NCBI GenBank assembly: GCA_027924585.1
Contig: BSBM01000150.1
Location: 17,342,001-17,406,000 of the forward strand
From: Larix kaempferi
Taxonomy: Eukaryota > Streptophyta > Pinopsida > Pinales > Pinaceae
Reading direction: 5' to 3'
Length of the DNA stretch: 64,000 nt
A model generated the notes under the pieces. The model had not been told where the DNA came from, made no database searches, and saw only the letters and a list, made by a program, of their open reading frames with translations. A program made the position numbers and the translations under genes. This document shows, piece after piece, positions 35,159 to 46,778 of the stretch. Positions within the stretch are counted from its first letter, which is position 1. Each line of letters begins with the position of its first letter.

Positions 35159-37858
35159 TTATTCATTAGGATAGTTTATTACTCTTCGACAGTACATAGC
35201 CTTATGTCCAAATGCATCATATGCATAACATCTCACAGTTTGACAATATTTTTCAACATGACCCAAGCGATTGCATCTTGCGCACTTCGTCTTATTGATC
35301 CTTCTTTGGTTCGTATATTGAAAAGAGTTGTATTTTTTGAAGGAATTGTCATACCTAAACGACTTAACATGATTTGGGAAATGTTCACCGTTGCAAACTT
35401 TCTTTGATGCCTTTTCATAACCAAGACCTGATTTATCTTCAGGTGATCTCTGATCATTCAGGATTTTGTTTAGGATTGATGTGTTGTATTTGAACTTGTT
35501 CTTCATTTCATCTTCAAAACTATTCTTGTTGCTTTCTAGATGTGCGCAATTTATGATGGGATCTTGGACTTGTTTCTTTCCCTTCATCTCAAAAATCTTA
35601 TCTTCTAAGCAAGATATTTCTTAGTCCTTTGACTCATGTTAACAAGTCATCATTTTAATTTTATGCATTAATTCTTCCAAAGTAGCTTTCAGTGCAAGTT
35701 TCTCTTCTTCAAGCACTTTGACCTTGTATTGTGTGCAAATCAGTTGTTTCTCATAGTTGATCACATTTTCACAAATGCTTGTATCAAGAGACCCTTGAAA
35801 TAACTTGTTCTATTCTTCATACTTCGACACCTACTCCAGCAAGAATTTATTATTCTTTATTGACTTCTTTAATTCCTCCATAGCACTAATCAATTCACCT
35901 TCCCAACCAACTTTTCTAGCTTCTTCTTCTTCTTCGGATTGATTATTAGTCTTAACTTATGCAACTGGATTTGGAGGAGTAACTGGCTTTGGACGTGGTT
36001 TGAAGGACCCACTACAAAAGTATTTTTCAAGTGACCCTGGTTTTCTTTGCGCAACTGGAGTATTCTTCGAACTGTTCTTATTATTTTAATCTCTGCTTTC
36101 TTCTTCCACAAAGGCCATGAAAAGTACCTCTTTTGGATATTCATTGCAATTACTTCCTTTAGATACATTGTGTTAGGATATTCATATACTCCATCCTAGT
36201 ACTACCATCATTTTCATTATTTTGCATTTTCAATCATGCATGCATTTTTGCATGCAGTCATGCAATTGCATGCATCCCAATCATCAGTATGGTGTCTCAT
36301 AGCACCTAGTGCTTATTTTACTAGCCCCTGGAGCTTGTTTCCACTCTATTCCAACCCTCCTAGTTAGTGATGCGCCCTCTTTTTCACCTACCACATGTGA
36401 AAGGTGCCCTCTCTCACCTACCACCAGTGACACTTCAGTTAGTTGCTTGATTTGTGGATCTTTCCTTGATTTAAGGACTGATTGACTAGTTAACTAACTG
36501 AAACACTCCGTTGGACACCCAGAGAGACTTGGTTGACTATTCTGACTACATTTAGCTCCTCATGTGCCCTCCATTAGTGCTCTATGCATCAATTGCACCT
36601 ACTACACCCAATTAGACTCAGTTTGACACATGGTTGATGGTTACTTGTGCTTTGATGACACTCCACTGATCTGATGATGAGTCCATGCAGGCTAATTCGA
36701 ATTACACCCTTGGAATTCGAATCCTGTCCATTGTAGCATTATTGTTTATTATACAGATTAACGTAACATGTGTTATTATTCTTCTCCTATCTGAGTTCTA
36801 TTGCATCTATGTTCTGTTGCTCCATTCTGCACTCTTCTTCTATTTTATGCAGTTCTTTCTTGTGAGGTATACATCAGCTCTTAGATCTGCTATGAGGATT
36901 TTCACACATTGTTGTCTTCCTCAATATACATAGTTTTCTTTTGTTTTTGAATCCTCCTTTTATTTCCAGGTTTGTGCTGAGTGTGCACAGTTCTTCATTC
37001 AAGAGAACTAGGTTCTTTGTTGTTTTCCCTGTCTCCATATTTTATGTAAGGACACTTAGAAGCAAAATGGCCTATTCCTCCACATTTGAAACATTTGAAA
37101 GGAAATTTGCTTTTGTACTTACCTCGTCCTCTTTTCAGCTTCCTTACAAATTTTGACTCCTCATCATCTGGTTCATTGCAAGAGTATTTGTCATGATCGT
37201 GCTTATCATTTCCAGTGGATTTAAAAGCAACTTACTTTCTAATGGGAATCTCTTTCTTAGTTCTCATCTCGTATGATATTATGATCCCCTGAAGCTCGTC
37301 CTTTTTCAGATCTTCAATATTTGCTTTGTCTTCCAATACAAACACCTTCGCATCAAATCTTGAGGGCATAGTTATCAGTATCTTATGTACTACAAATTCT
37401 TCTTCTAGAGTGACCCCAAGACTCTTGATAGTATTAACTATCTCATCAAATATTAAGAACTAAGAGGTGATGTTCTCTTCATATTTCATTTTCAAGGATT
37501 CAAACAACCCAGAATAGTTCTGCAACTTTGCCTTCTTTACCTTTTTGTCACCTTCATAGACACCTCTGAGTTTGTCCCAAACTTCCTTGGTTGAAGCGCA
37601 ATGCATAACCTTGACGAATTCGGTATCTGTCAAACCACATAGTAGTGCATTTATAGCTATTGAATTGCATTCATATATTCTCCTCTCAGCTGGATCAACT
37701 AGAACAACTGTTGGGACATTGTAACCATAAACAATGGACTGCCAAACATCTACTCCTAGTGATTACAGATATACTTCCATCCTAACCTTCTAGGAGATAT
37801 AGTTGGTGCCATCAAACCTTTGAGCTCTGTTGGTGGAGAGACCTTCCTACTTGTCCAT
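35159..37858 (-). pseudogene. gag: SireB long Gag, SIRE type, split by a solo LTR
   Basis: Reads right to left from ATG 37858. The Gag polyprotein domain (VWDKLRGVYEGDKKVKKAKL, about 37570-37510) is followed by a CX2CX4HX4C knuckle at 37093-37052 (CFKCGGIGHFASKC). After the solo LTR come KEVLFMAF, a Glu/Lys-rich coiled coil (about 36060-35600), SILNKILNDQRSPEDKSGLGY and a second zinc-knuckle region (CARCNRLGHVEKYC, about 35283-35240). This two-part Gag with coiled coil and the DKSGLGY segment is characteristic of the SIRE/Maximus lineage. Several stops interrupt it, the first at codon 4, so the true start may differ. Confidence 0.85.
36171..36906. mobile_element. Solo LTR (736 bp) in SireB gag
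   Basis: TGTTAGGATATTC...GGATTTTCACA flanked by CATTG on both sides (36166-36170, 36907-36911). It has no internal element sequence. Removing it with one TSD makes the SireB Gag frame continuous (EEDNN before, SKGSNCNEYPKE after). A solo LTR arises by recombination between the two LTRs of one element. Confidence 0.88.
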
Positions 37859-37908
37859 AATTGTGCACGGATCTATCTTCCAGATGTTAAGTTGTTACTA
37901 AAGACACC

Positions 37909-37922
37909 TACTCTGATACCAA
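37909..37922 (-). other. SireB primer-binding site
   Basis: Minus strand reads TTGGTATCAGAGTA beside the 5' LTR end, the initiator Met tRNA type with late mismatches. Confidence 0.85.
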
Positions 37923-37923
37923 T

Positions 37924-40102
37924 TGTTGGAATCGATTTAATACTTAGAGGGGGGGTGAATCAATATTACCACAATTATGACTAGTTTTTAACTTCTTTAA
38001 CAAATTAGTATGAACTTAATTTTAATATTCAATTATACATCCAACATAAATAAAACATTCATCCACATATGCACCAAGACAAAGAACACAGAACAAACAT
38101 AATTTTGACGTGGAAACCCAAATGGGAGAAAACTATGGAATGCTCTTTTGTGATGAAAATATTACATTCGAGGAAGCACCAACTTCCCGTGTTTACCAGC
38201 ACCAAATGGAAGGAACCAATCTGAAGGAAGCACCAACTCCTTGTGTTCTCCAAAACCAACTGGAAGGATGCTACGACCCCCTATTCCTTGCCCCGTCTTA
38301 TCTCCCAGATATACACAATAAGATATTGCCTTGATGAAATTCCAACATGTGCACACTTATGATGTTCATTCTATTGTGTGCACCTTCCGTATGCATTCGT
38401 ATTGATATCACTTCCCTGCATACATCACTTGAATTCTCATTCCACTCAACACTTCACTTTAATTGATGTCGCACTTGATATTGTGTGCTACTTTATCTGC
38501 TGTAATTTGCACCACCGATTTATTGTGTCGTTCTGCTACTACGCAACTGCACTCTCAACTGATACTGTGCATCAACTGATGAATTGATGTTATAATGTCT
38601 TGCACCAATATTAGATTGAACTCCGCACTTACTAAGATGTGCCTGTTATGTTTAAGTGCCACAGTCTTTCAAAAAATTTGCGACATGATGTGCATCATAT
38701 GATTTGTCCTTTCGGTTTAACTCACTTGCCTCAGATAATCCTCATCATGATGCACATACTTTATTCTACTATTGTTCTGTCTGTGCGCATCTAATGGACT
38801 TCTTAACACACTTTGACTCAGTCTTCATATATCAGTCAAACTTAGTCACTTCGCTCATGTTCTGATATACTTCATGTCTGTCTCTACGCAGATCCACCTT
38901 AGAACATATTTGATTGTTTGCATGTTGTCTGAAATATGGCCAAGTTTCTCATGCACTTGCGCATCCTCTGCATTCTTCCTTTTCTGTCTTAGTGTAATCG
39001 TCACATATCTACATCATCATTCTGTGCACTATTAGTTATATCATTCATCTGCTTGTGCGGACTTGGCTCTCTGCTAGATCATTGTTGTTATGGTTCCACG
39101 AGTCCTTGATGCCCCAAATATCAATCTATATCTTCCACTTACAACATCTTCATCCTTTCCATCAAGCTTACTTCAAATCTCCAACTTGCTTCCATATTTA
39201 TACATGTCCTACATGGATTGTATGTCCACAAGTTGGTTGTGGCATTCCTTCTTCCTTGCTTCACGGATTGTACTTTTTCCACTTGGCATGTTCTGCGTCG
39301 TTGATGTGTCCTTTCTTTGTGGGTTTTGCACATACATGGTCCTTGACTTGGTGGGACTTTCACCCTTGTTGTACCATCACTTGTGGGTCTTGTGCACTTG
39401 ATGTATCATTGTTTTGCGGAACTTGCGCATACATGATATTTGACTTAGTGGGACTTTGATCCTTGCGGTACCATCACTTGTGGGTCTTGTGCACTTGTTG
39501 TATCATCAGTTGTGGAATTTGCGCATATACTGACTTCAACCGCTACACCCTTCTTGGAACTTGTGTGCGCTTCACAACTGAAAGTTTCTTCTGATTGGTG
39601 AGACTTGTGCGCTTTCAGGTCTTGCATAACTGTTCAACCATTTATTGTTCCATGTTGCTTTTGCACTCTATGTCCCATGTATTCTTTGGCTCACTTGCAC
39701 ACTCTTCAAACCTCTGTCCAATCAACACTTTAGCTTGTACCTTGAAGGACTATGACTGGATGGACTTGCGACCTGCTCAAGTATATGTTCTTTATGTACT
39801 TCTTCAAACTGGATGTGCATTCCTTATATACTTCTTGAAACTGGATATGCACAATGTACCTCTAGACACACTTCTTCAAACTAGATGCAACTTCTAGATA
39901 TAGTACTTCTTCAAACTGGAATCCATATACTTCACCATCTTGCTTGCGCATATACTTCTTCAAACTGGATTTTCAATATTTCTTCAAGCTGGCATGGGAA
40001 TACTGAATCCACTTTGACATGAGTTGATATCAATGAATCAAGCTAAATCAGTTGATATCCTCTTTGACATTATTTGACATCAATGACAACCAAAGTTCAA
40101 CA
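37924..40102 (-). repeat. SireB 5' LTR (2179 bp)
   Basis: TGTTGGAATCGATTT...AAGTTCAACA. Unusually long for copia. Contains GCACCAAC subrepeats (38160-38270), two units of about 108 bp with TTTGACTTAGTGGGACTTTG (39320-39500) and TACTTCTTCAAACTGGAT subrepeats (39790-39980). The partner is 2830-4442 plus 32635-33258. Confidence 0.85.
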
Positions 40103-40649
40103 CAATTAGTTTTGATATCTTCACCTACAGAGAATTATGTAATTGATTTCATGTAGTTCTAGCATCAGCACATTCTACAGTTCCTATAACAATACATCCT
40201 GTAGTTTTGGTAACAACCTGTAGTTTTGGTAACAACCTATAGTTTTAGTAACAACCTGTAGTTCCAATAACAACATGCAACTCTGGTAAAACAATCCCTA
40301 CAATTTCGGTACCATTCACATTTTAATTGTGTTCAAGCTCAGAGCTTCCTCACTAATCTGTTACCAGCAATATCCTCACATAGTTCCTTTGAGATTCATT
40401 TTTTTTACCCCATTTTCCCTGCGAATTTTCAATTTGCAAATTCAAAACCTAGAACTACGATTCGTATAACCCAAAATTTTATTTCATACTTCATATATAG
40501 TCACTGAGTAGTAGTTTCTATGCCTCGGAGCTCAATGCACTCACTCGCACAAATCCGTTGCTTGTTCAAACTTAGATTTTTTTCAAAATCACACATATAT
40601 ATCTGTTATAGACTTTATACTTTGTCTTCACTCACTCCTTAAAGATCAA
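40103..40649 (-). repeat. SireC 5' LTR, piece 2 of 3
   Basis: Lies between SireB and Tat2 and continues the LTR cut at 2829. Contains five or so copies of CCTGTAGTTTTGGTAACAA (period about 19-20 bp, 40191-40310). Ends at the left Tat2 TSD ATCAA (40645-40649). Assignment rests on the TSD logic of the two insertions. Confidence 0.6.
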
Positions 40650-41520
40650 TGTTTGATGGAAAATCTACCAAGAGCGGTCTCAAGGCTTGATCTCCCTAGC
40701 TTAATGCAAGACTAGAACAAATAAGACAGAATATAGAATACTTTCCTAGATCTAATTAGAGATCAAGTGGCTAGATGATTTACCTTTCATATCGTGGATC
40801 CTTTCTCCTTGATGTTTGCTCCAAGCTTGATGGTCTTCAGATCTCAGTTTCAAAACCTGTCAAGACATACAAAACAACACAAGTAGTAAAATGCACCTAA
40901 ACAATAACAGATCTAAGTAAGCAGTTAAGCAGACAAACTACACAAACATCATTAATGCAATAACATTTGGTGGAAAGCATTTATATTACTGTATAAAAAA
41001 GGAAAGTACATAGAAGGAAGTGATTACAACCAAGACTTAACATAGCAATCCTTCTCTGATCAAGCCAATGCCAAAGCCTCCAAAGGAAGTATGGATCTCC
41101 CAAGGTATGAGTAGAGATCTCTCCTAAGCTAATTTCACCAGCATGTAGATACTATAAACTTCCTCCCCTTGGAATGGGAATGAGCTTCACTTATGTAGGA
41201 CTAAGAGGATAGGATAGGTTGAGATATGGTAGGAGAGAGTTAGGGGATCTCACCAAAGGGATAGGGAACCGAATTCTAGCTCCCCTATAGGCTAGGGATA
41301 GGGATCCACATCACTCAGCTTCGAGAATGGGCTCAAAGATGCTCTTTTATCCAATTAACCGACATCGTCGTAGGATACAATAGGACAACCTGTGACGTCG
41401 CAGGTTACACAAGGGTGAACTGCGACGACCTATAAAAATGGGTCAGTTAAGCCCTCCAATCATGGAAAACTTCAGGGATGTTTACACTGAGTCTCATGGT
41501 AGCAAGATTTAGGTGTAACA
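40650..41520 (-). repeat. Tat2 3' LTR (871 bp)
   Basis: Partner of 59028-59898. Contains the GCGACGA-type motifs at 41361-41375, 41391-41404 (GACGTCGC palindrome) and 41421-41430. Confidence 0.92.
41361..41430. promoter_or_regulatory. GCGACGA motif cluster in the Tat2 LTR
   Basis: GACATCGTCGTAGGA, TGTGACGTCGCAGG and CTGCGACGACC within 70 bp; matching but mutated copies lie in the other LTR at 59741-59808. The same motif occurs in the Tat2 leader and in front of both copies of the opposite-strand gene. Confidence 0.72.
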
Positions 41521-41534
41521 GAATCCCCCCCAAA
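41521..41534 (-). other. Tat2 polypurine tract
   Basis: Minus strand reads TTTGGGGGGGATTC, ending at the first base of the 3' LTR. Confidence 0.85.
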
Positions 41535-41930
41535 GCATGAAGTTGTTGGAACTTGACAGGTGAAATGATTTGATAGAAGGAATGGCAATGGACTTGTCGG
41601 ACGAAGGATGCTGCTGTAGTACAACTGACTCTGAGTACACTGTCTCATACAACTCACAACATGGTTGTCGACCAATACAATGCAAATCCATGGTAGTAAT
41701 GACCGACTGAACACAATCATGGCTACTAGACACAAGCGTAGATACATGATGAGATGATAACACAACCACGACCAATACAAAAGTGGATCCATGTAATATC
41801 ACTCAAAACAATCTCCATCGCAACCTGGGTAAAACATGACTCCCCAGGGTCTTCAAGCCGAACCCGCAATGATACGAATCTATCCATGTGATTACAAATG
41901 TCTTGACGTCGAACATGGTAGAAACCACTT

Positions 41931-42055
41931 GATTACCGGTCATTGATGTATACCGTTAACAAGTGCGAGGGAAATCACCATTAATGTTAATGATCCCCAA
42001 GGTATCACAGTACATATCACCAACGTGAATAAATGAGTTGAATTCGAACACTTAA
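41931..42055 (-). other. Conserved 3' block of Tat elements (Tat2 copy)
   Basis: On the minus strand it contains AAGTGTTCGAATTCAACTC, TTATTCACGTTG, GATACCTTGGGGATCATTA and, at 41961-41931, a stretch around GGTATACATCAATGACCGG. Order and spacing equal those of Tat1 (31016-31145) and MiniTat (55240-55365). Confidence 0.75.
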
Positions 42056-42639
42056 TGAAATCTATCTTCCAATCAAGAGTCAATGATGTAAACTCATGTC
42101 GAAAGCGAGGTAACCTACCATTGAGGCATGCAGGCCCAAGGTACTTGGTTGGTTTCTATATTCAATCCTCGAATGATGTGTTGAATTCGACAAGGATGAA
42201 TCCACCGAAGGAGGGCCATGATGAATCTCCCATCATCGACACGAAACACGACAAAGGATGTTTTGAATAGATCGGATGGTACAGTAACATATAGGACTGA
42301 CTCAGAGTAAACCCGACATGGTGGAAGGTGTACTGACTGCAAATGATGAGTGGTGAAAGTATTCTTGAACATGGGCATGGCATGACTTGGTAGTATTGAC
42401 ATGACGAGAATGAAGTCAATTCCTAATGCAACTGATGATGGAAGTATTCTTTGGATGATCCAAAGGAGTAACAAGACTCAGGAAGTAGGAAAAACTCGAG
42501 GACAAACGGATGATCCAAGTACGATATGCAAATGAAAATGAGTGCCATGTTCAAGAACGATTAGGTACTGCCATAGGTAAAAAGTGTAACATAAAAGATT
42601 TTCTTTTTCCCCATCATGAATGATGGGTGCCTCATGTGC

Positions 42640-43220
42640 TTTTTACGAGCTTGATGAGGGTAACCAGATGCTCGGTATAGCTCATCTCATAGATGAGTTC
42701 AATCCCAAATATTTTTCAAACCTGGGAGAGGAGGGGTTTGTCCCATAGCAGGCCCTTCAATGTTAAATTTTAACGAGTCCATAGAAGGTAAACTCAGTCA
42801 TCATTTCATGTTTAGAGATTCTGAAAAGAATTAAAGAAGAATCCAACGGTCCTTTTTCTTAAAGTTAGCCTCTTCGCCCAAAAAAGGGTAAAACAACGCG
42901 AGAGAGGAATCTTCCAGTCATGATTGGCTGGAGTATTCCTTTTTCATAAATAGCGCCCCCTGGTCCGAAAAATGGGTAAACTATCACCAGGGAGATGACT
43001 GTTCAAATACTTTAACAAGCGTGAACGTGACAAGTTTGCTTGGCGATCTTTTCGTATTTCGAGAGCCTGAAAAGAGCTTAAAGATAGACTCCGGGGGGTT
43101 TCCTTTTCCGTAGGAGTTTAACGAGCCTGGAAAAGTGATAAATCATAACTCGGTGACTTATTCTCATGGTTTTACGAGCATGAGAAAGAACAAAGAGTTA
43201 GCTCATCATCATTAAATAAC
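42640..43220. repeat. Degenerate repeats in the Tat2 3' region
   Basis: Units such as TTTTTACGAGCTTGATGAGG, TTTTAACGAGTCCATAGAAG, TTTAACGAGCCTGGAAAAGT and TTTTACGAGCATGAGAAAG recur irregularly, often followed by a short GGTAAA/CTC stretch. They occupy the position of the 96-bp array of Tat1. Confidence 0.6.
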
Positions 43221-43700
43221 CAAAATCTAACAGGCGAAAATAACAACAAAAATATTCAACGTGTTGTTCATACCTGACAACATTTATGAGATGATCGCTA
43301 CGATGTGAGAATGGCGCAAATGAAACACTTAACGTCTCATGCATGCTTGAAAACTAGGTCAAATAGTCAACTAGGTATTAAAATGCAGTAAAATAATCCA
43401 AACTATAGCAAATAACCCATAAAGCATCTAAATTTGAAAAAGAATATTCCTTTTTTTTTATAAAATAGGAAAAAAGACCAAAAATAGTTACCATTTTCAT
43501 TTGCCAAGTTTGGGGAGAAGAAAGTTCCATTTGGAGCATATTTTCATTCGTCGATTGCTGGAGCTACGATTGACCATTTCACATACCATCAGGAGCAGGT
43601 AAGCCTAGACCTCAGCCAACAACTTTCTAGTGGTTTACAATTTCAATTTTTGTTCATTTTTTCGGTTTTTGGGTTGATTTCTGAGGGGATTTTGCGCCCT

Positions 43701-43815
43701 CGGGTCGTCACAGGTATCCTTTATGGGAACTGCGACGAACCCGGGTCGTCGAAAAAACCGTAAGGACGTGTTAAGATGATGTCACCCTGTCAGCAAAGAT
43801 AGGGTGCGACGACGG
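43701..43815. promoter_or_regulatory. GCGACGA motif cluster upstream of gene copy 1
   Basis: CGGGTCGTCACAGG (43701), CTGCGACGAACCCGGGTCGT (43730) and GGTGCGACGACGG (43803), the last about 105 bp before the ATG. The counterpart in unit 2 (about 45045-45150) keeps GTTGCGACGATGTC at 45105-45118, with other copies decayed. Confidence 0.72.
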
Positions 43816-43921
43816 AAACATCCATCTCCAAATCCAAACCTAGCCCACAAGAAAAACTTTCAGTGGTTTGGGTGAGTTCTAATAGTGTTTAAATGATTCC
43901 TTTGGCAGGTTTGTGGCCGTC

Positions 43922-44745
43922 ATGATGGTTCTTGAATGGCATGAGTGTGAACATGAAGTAGAAGATGTACAAGCGGCATATGATCCATTGTGTGTGGATG
44001 CATTCAGAAAGTGTGGACTGTTGAAGTTCTTCCAGGTCCAGGGCATGAGGGCCCAAGTCCCACTACTAGAGCACATGCTCCGGAGTTGGGATACAGTGCA
44101 GCAGTATTTCATGATTGGGGAGCATGTGCTGAATATAGATGTCAATGAAATCTATTTCTTAATAGGACTATCCCAAAGGAGGGATAATGTGTCTTTCACC
44201 GGATCACGAAGGAGTGACCGGACGGTGGATGACTTGATCGTCCAACATTGTACTCCACATGCCCGTGCCTCTATTGGGAAAATTCCCATTAAAGAGGTTT
44301 GAGAACGTCCATTGCGCATTATACTCTTCACTATAGTGAGGATAGCAGGGAGTCAAGTGGCTCACCTGGCTACCAAGTCCCAAATATTATATGCAAAGGA
44401 CTGTATGTCTCCAAAGGTGTTTAACTGGTGTGAGGGACTCCTCACCAACCTTCGAGCTCAGCTAACCAAGTGTCGGGGTGGTGAACTCAAGCAGTTCGGT
44501 TACGGATCAGTAGTGATCTCTTTCTTGCTAGAGCATGTCCCTCTCTTACACCTGCAGGTGACCTTGGATGATAGAGATGCCAAGGATCCTAATATGGCTC
44601 GATGGAAAGAGGTGATGGCCCGCCATGGTGGTGGGGGTCTGATTATCAGATATGGTTCTGGATTCTTCACCTGGCTGGAAGGCTAGCTGCTCATGATTGA
44701 GGACTATCTATACAGTGGTATAGAATTCAGGGAGATCAGGCCTTG
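43922..44745 (+). pseudogene. Opposite-strand gene of Tat2, copy 1 (exon 1 only)
   Basis: Starts MMVLEWHECEHE, aligning with MVLIWREREHE of the Tat1 homologue. The N-terminal half has FRKCGLLKFFQV, LLEHMLRSWD, MIGEHVLNIDVNEIYFLIGL (plant-mobile-domain-like pattern). The C-terminal part has CMSPKVFNWCEG and FGYGSVVISFLLEHVP. TGA at 44300 (copy 2 has CGA) and TAG at 44684 (copy 2 has CAG) are the breaks. A leader intron is possible: CAG/GTAAGC near 43600 and TTTGGCAG/G near 43910. Exon 2 is missing because the duplication ended before it. Confidence 0.7.
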
Positions 44746-45259
44746 AGTCCGCTCTTGGTAGATTGTCCGTCAAACAAATCTATTCCCTTTTTGTTTATAA
44801 AATAGGAAAAAAGACCAAAAATAGTTACCATTTTCATTTTCCAAGTTTGGGGAGAAGAAAGTGCCATTTGGAGCAGATTTTCATTCATCGATTGTTGGAG
44901 ATACGAATGACCATTTCACATACCGTTAAGAGTAGGTAATCCTAGACCTCATCCCACAACTTTCTAGTGGTTAACATTTTCAATTTTTGTTCATTTTTTA
45001 GGTTTTGGGGTTTATTTGTGAGAGGGTTTTGCTCCCTTGGTTCGTTGTAGGTCTCCTTTACGGACTGCGATGAACCCGGGTCGTCACAAAACCCGTAAGG
45101 ACGTGTTGCGACGATGTCTCCCTATCATCAATGACGGGGTGCGGTGGTGGAAACGTCCATCTCCAAATTGAAACCTAGCCCACAAGAAAAACTTTCAGTG
45201 GTTTGGGTGAGTTCTAATAATGTTTAAATGATTCCTTTGACAGGTTTGTGGCCGTCACC

Positions 45260-46509
45260 ATGGTTCTTGAATGGCATGAGCGTGAACATGAAGTAGAAGA
45301 TGTAAAAGTGGAAAATGATCCATTGTGTGTGGATGCATTGAGAAACTGTGGACTGTTGAAGTTCTTTTAGGTCCAGGGCATGAGGGCCCAAGTCCCACTA
45401 CTGGAGCACATGCTACGGAGTTGGGAAGCAGCGCAATAGCATTTCATGATCGGGGAGCACGTGATGAATATAGATGTCCATGACATCTATTTCATGACAG
45501 GACTATCCTGGAGGGGGGATAATGTGTCTCTCACCGGATCACGAGGGAGTGACCGGACGGTGGATGACTTGATTTCCCAGCATTGTACTCCACATGCCCA
45601 TACCTCTAGTGGGAAAATTCCCATTAAAGAGGTTCGAGAACGTTCATTGCACGTTATACTCTTCACTATAGTGAGGATAGCATGGAGCCAAGCGTCTCAC
45701 CTAGATACCAAGTCCCAAATGTTATATGCGGAGGACTGTATGTCTCCAAAGGTGTTTAACTGGTGTGAGGGAATCCTCGCCAACCTTTGAGCTCAGCTGA
45801 CCAAGTGTAAGTGTGGTGAACTCAAGCAGTTCGGTTACGGATCAATAGTGATCTCTTTCTTGCTAGAGCGGGTCCCTCTCTTACGCCTGCAGGTGACCTT
45901 GGATGATAGAGATCCTAAGGATCCTCATATGGATCGATGGACGGAGGTGATGGATCGCCATGGTGGTGGGGGTCCGATCATCGGATATGGATCCAGATTC
46001 TTCACCTGGCTGGAAGGCCAGCTGCTCATGATCGAGGACTATCCATACAATGGTATGAACTTCAGGGAGGATCCATACCTTGTGTTTCCTGAGGGAGCAG
46101 AGTGGGGAGAGGTGGGTAAGAACAATGACCATTGTACTCTTTCATTTTGTGTATTTATAATTTTTTTTGGGTAGTGCTGATGAGTTAATAACATGTGTGT
46201 GCATATGTGGGCCCTTTACGACCGGTGGGAGTTTCACTTCTCGTGAGGAGGGGAGAGGCACCAGCTATAGCCCCATCCATGCATGATGTCATCGTAGAGA
46301 TGGAGGATGTCTATGAGAACTTCACTAGGTTGACATTAGACGTTCCAGATCCAGCAATGCATTAGTTACCAAGGCCCATGCAGAGGTACACAGTTGGCAT
46401 GACCTTGCATTTCAGTGAGTTGCTCCGCAAGGTAGTGAGAGCGGTAGACTGCTTCCACGGCCAGCAGGCGAGAGCTGCGAGACCCAGGGGTCCATGGGCT
46501 AGGCGTTAG
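45260..46509 (+). pseudogene. Opposite-strand gene of Tat2, copy 2 (two exons)
   Basis: Exon 1 runs from ATG 45260 to about 46112 (ends LVFPEGAEWGEV), exon 2 from about 46210 (GPLRPVGVSLL) to TAG 46507. The gap of about 97 bp corresponds to the Tat1 intron, with a GTGGGTAAG-like donor; the acceptor is not clear. Exon 2 has one TAG (about 46362) and ends FSELLRKVVRAVDCFHGQQA, matching the RVLRKIARLVI end of the Tat1 protein. Exon 1 stops (near 45369 and 45437 TAG, 45788 TGA) are all C-to-T changes relative to copy 1. No frameshift was seen. Function unknown; probable regulator by analogy only. Confidence 0.68.
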
Positions 46510-46778
46510 GCCTTATGATATTATGTACATACTGAGAGTTTTGTGAGCCTTAGATTTTGTACTACTGAAAGCTATCAGGCTTCATATTTTGTATAGACTC
46601 ACCGAAAGCCATCGTGCTTCAGATTTTTGTATCAACACTACTTTATCTCAATTTATATATATATACAGACATTTTGGCGGCTTTATACATTTGTGTTCCA
46701 TATGAGATCTTGTTTATGTCTTTTCTTATACAATGAATTATTTACATGTTATGTTTGCTTGTATATTTCATGAATATG
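46510..46778. other. Tat2 spacer between the two convergent ORFs
   Basis: AT-rich DNA between the 3' ends of the opposite-strand gene and the second RNase H. GAAAGC.ATC.GCTTCA-type repeats at 46565-46615 and TATATATATA near 46655. No ORF; probably holds both 3' ends. Confidence 0.5.

Larger units (their letters stand above)
2830..40102 (-). mobile_element. SireB: SIRE-like copia element without pol, host of Tat1
   Basis: The 5' LTR (minus orientation) is 37924-40102. The 3' LTR is 2830-4442 plus 32635-33258, split by Tat1. The flanks are CAATC (2825-2829) and CAATT (40103-40107), a TSD with one transition. A Met-tRNA PBS lies at 37909-37922 and a polypurine tract at 33259-33270 (both as reverse complement). 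Internal DNA without the solo LTR is only about 3.9 kb: long Gag present, polymerase not found. It is therefore probably non-autonomous or pol-deleted. Confidence 0.8.
41535..43444 (-). other. Tat2 3' untranslated region
   Basis: Noncoding. Holds the conserved block (41931-42055) and a degenerate repeat zone (about 42640-43220) of TTTTACGAGC.TGA-type units separated by G/A-rich spacers. No ORF with a recognisable domain. Confidence 0.7.
43445..46118. repeat. Tandem duplication (about 1.34 kb) in Tat2
   Basis: Unit 1 begins at 43445 and unit 2 at 44782, both with ATTCC(T/C)TTT...TATAAAATAGG. Each unit contains the upstream region, GCGACGA motifs and exon 1 of the opposite-strand gene. Unit 1 stops short of exon 2, so only unit 2 has a complete gene. 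Confidence 0.92.
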
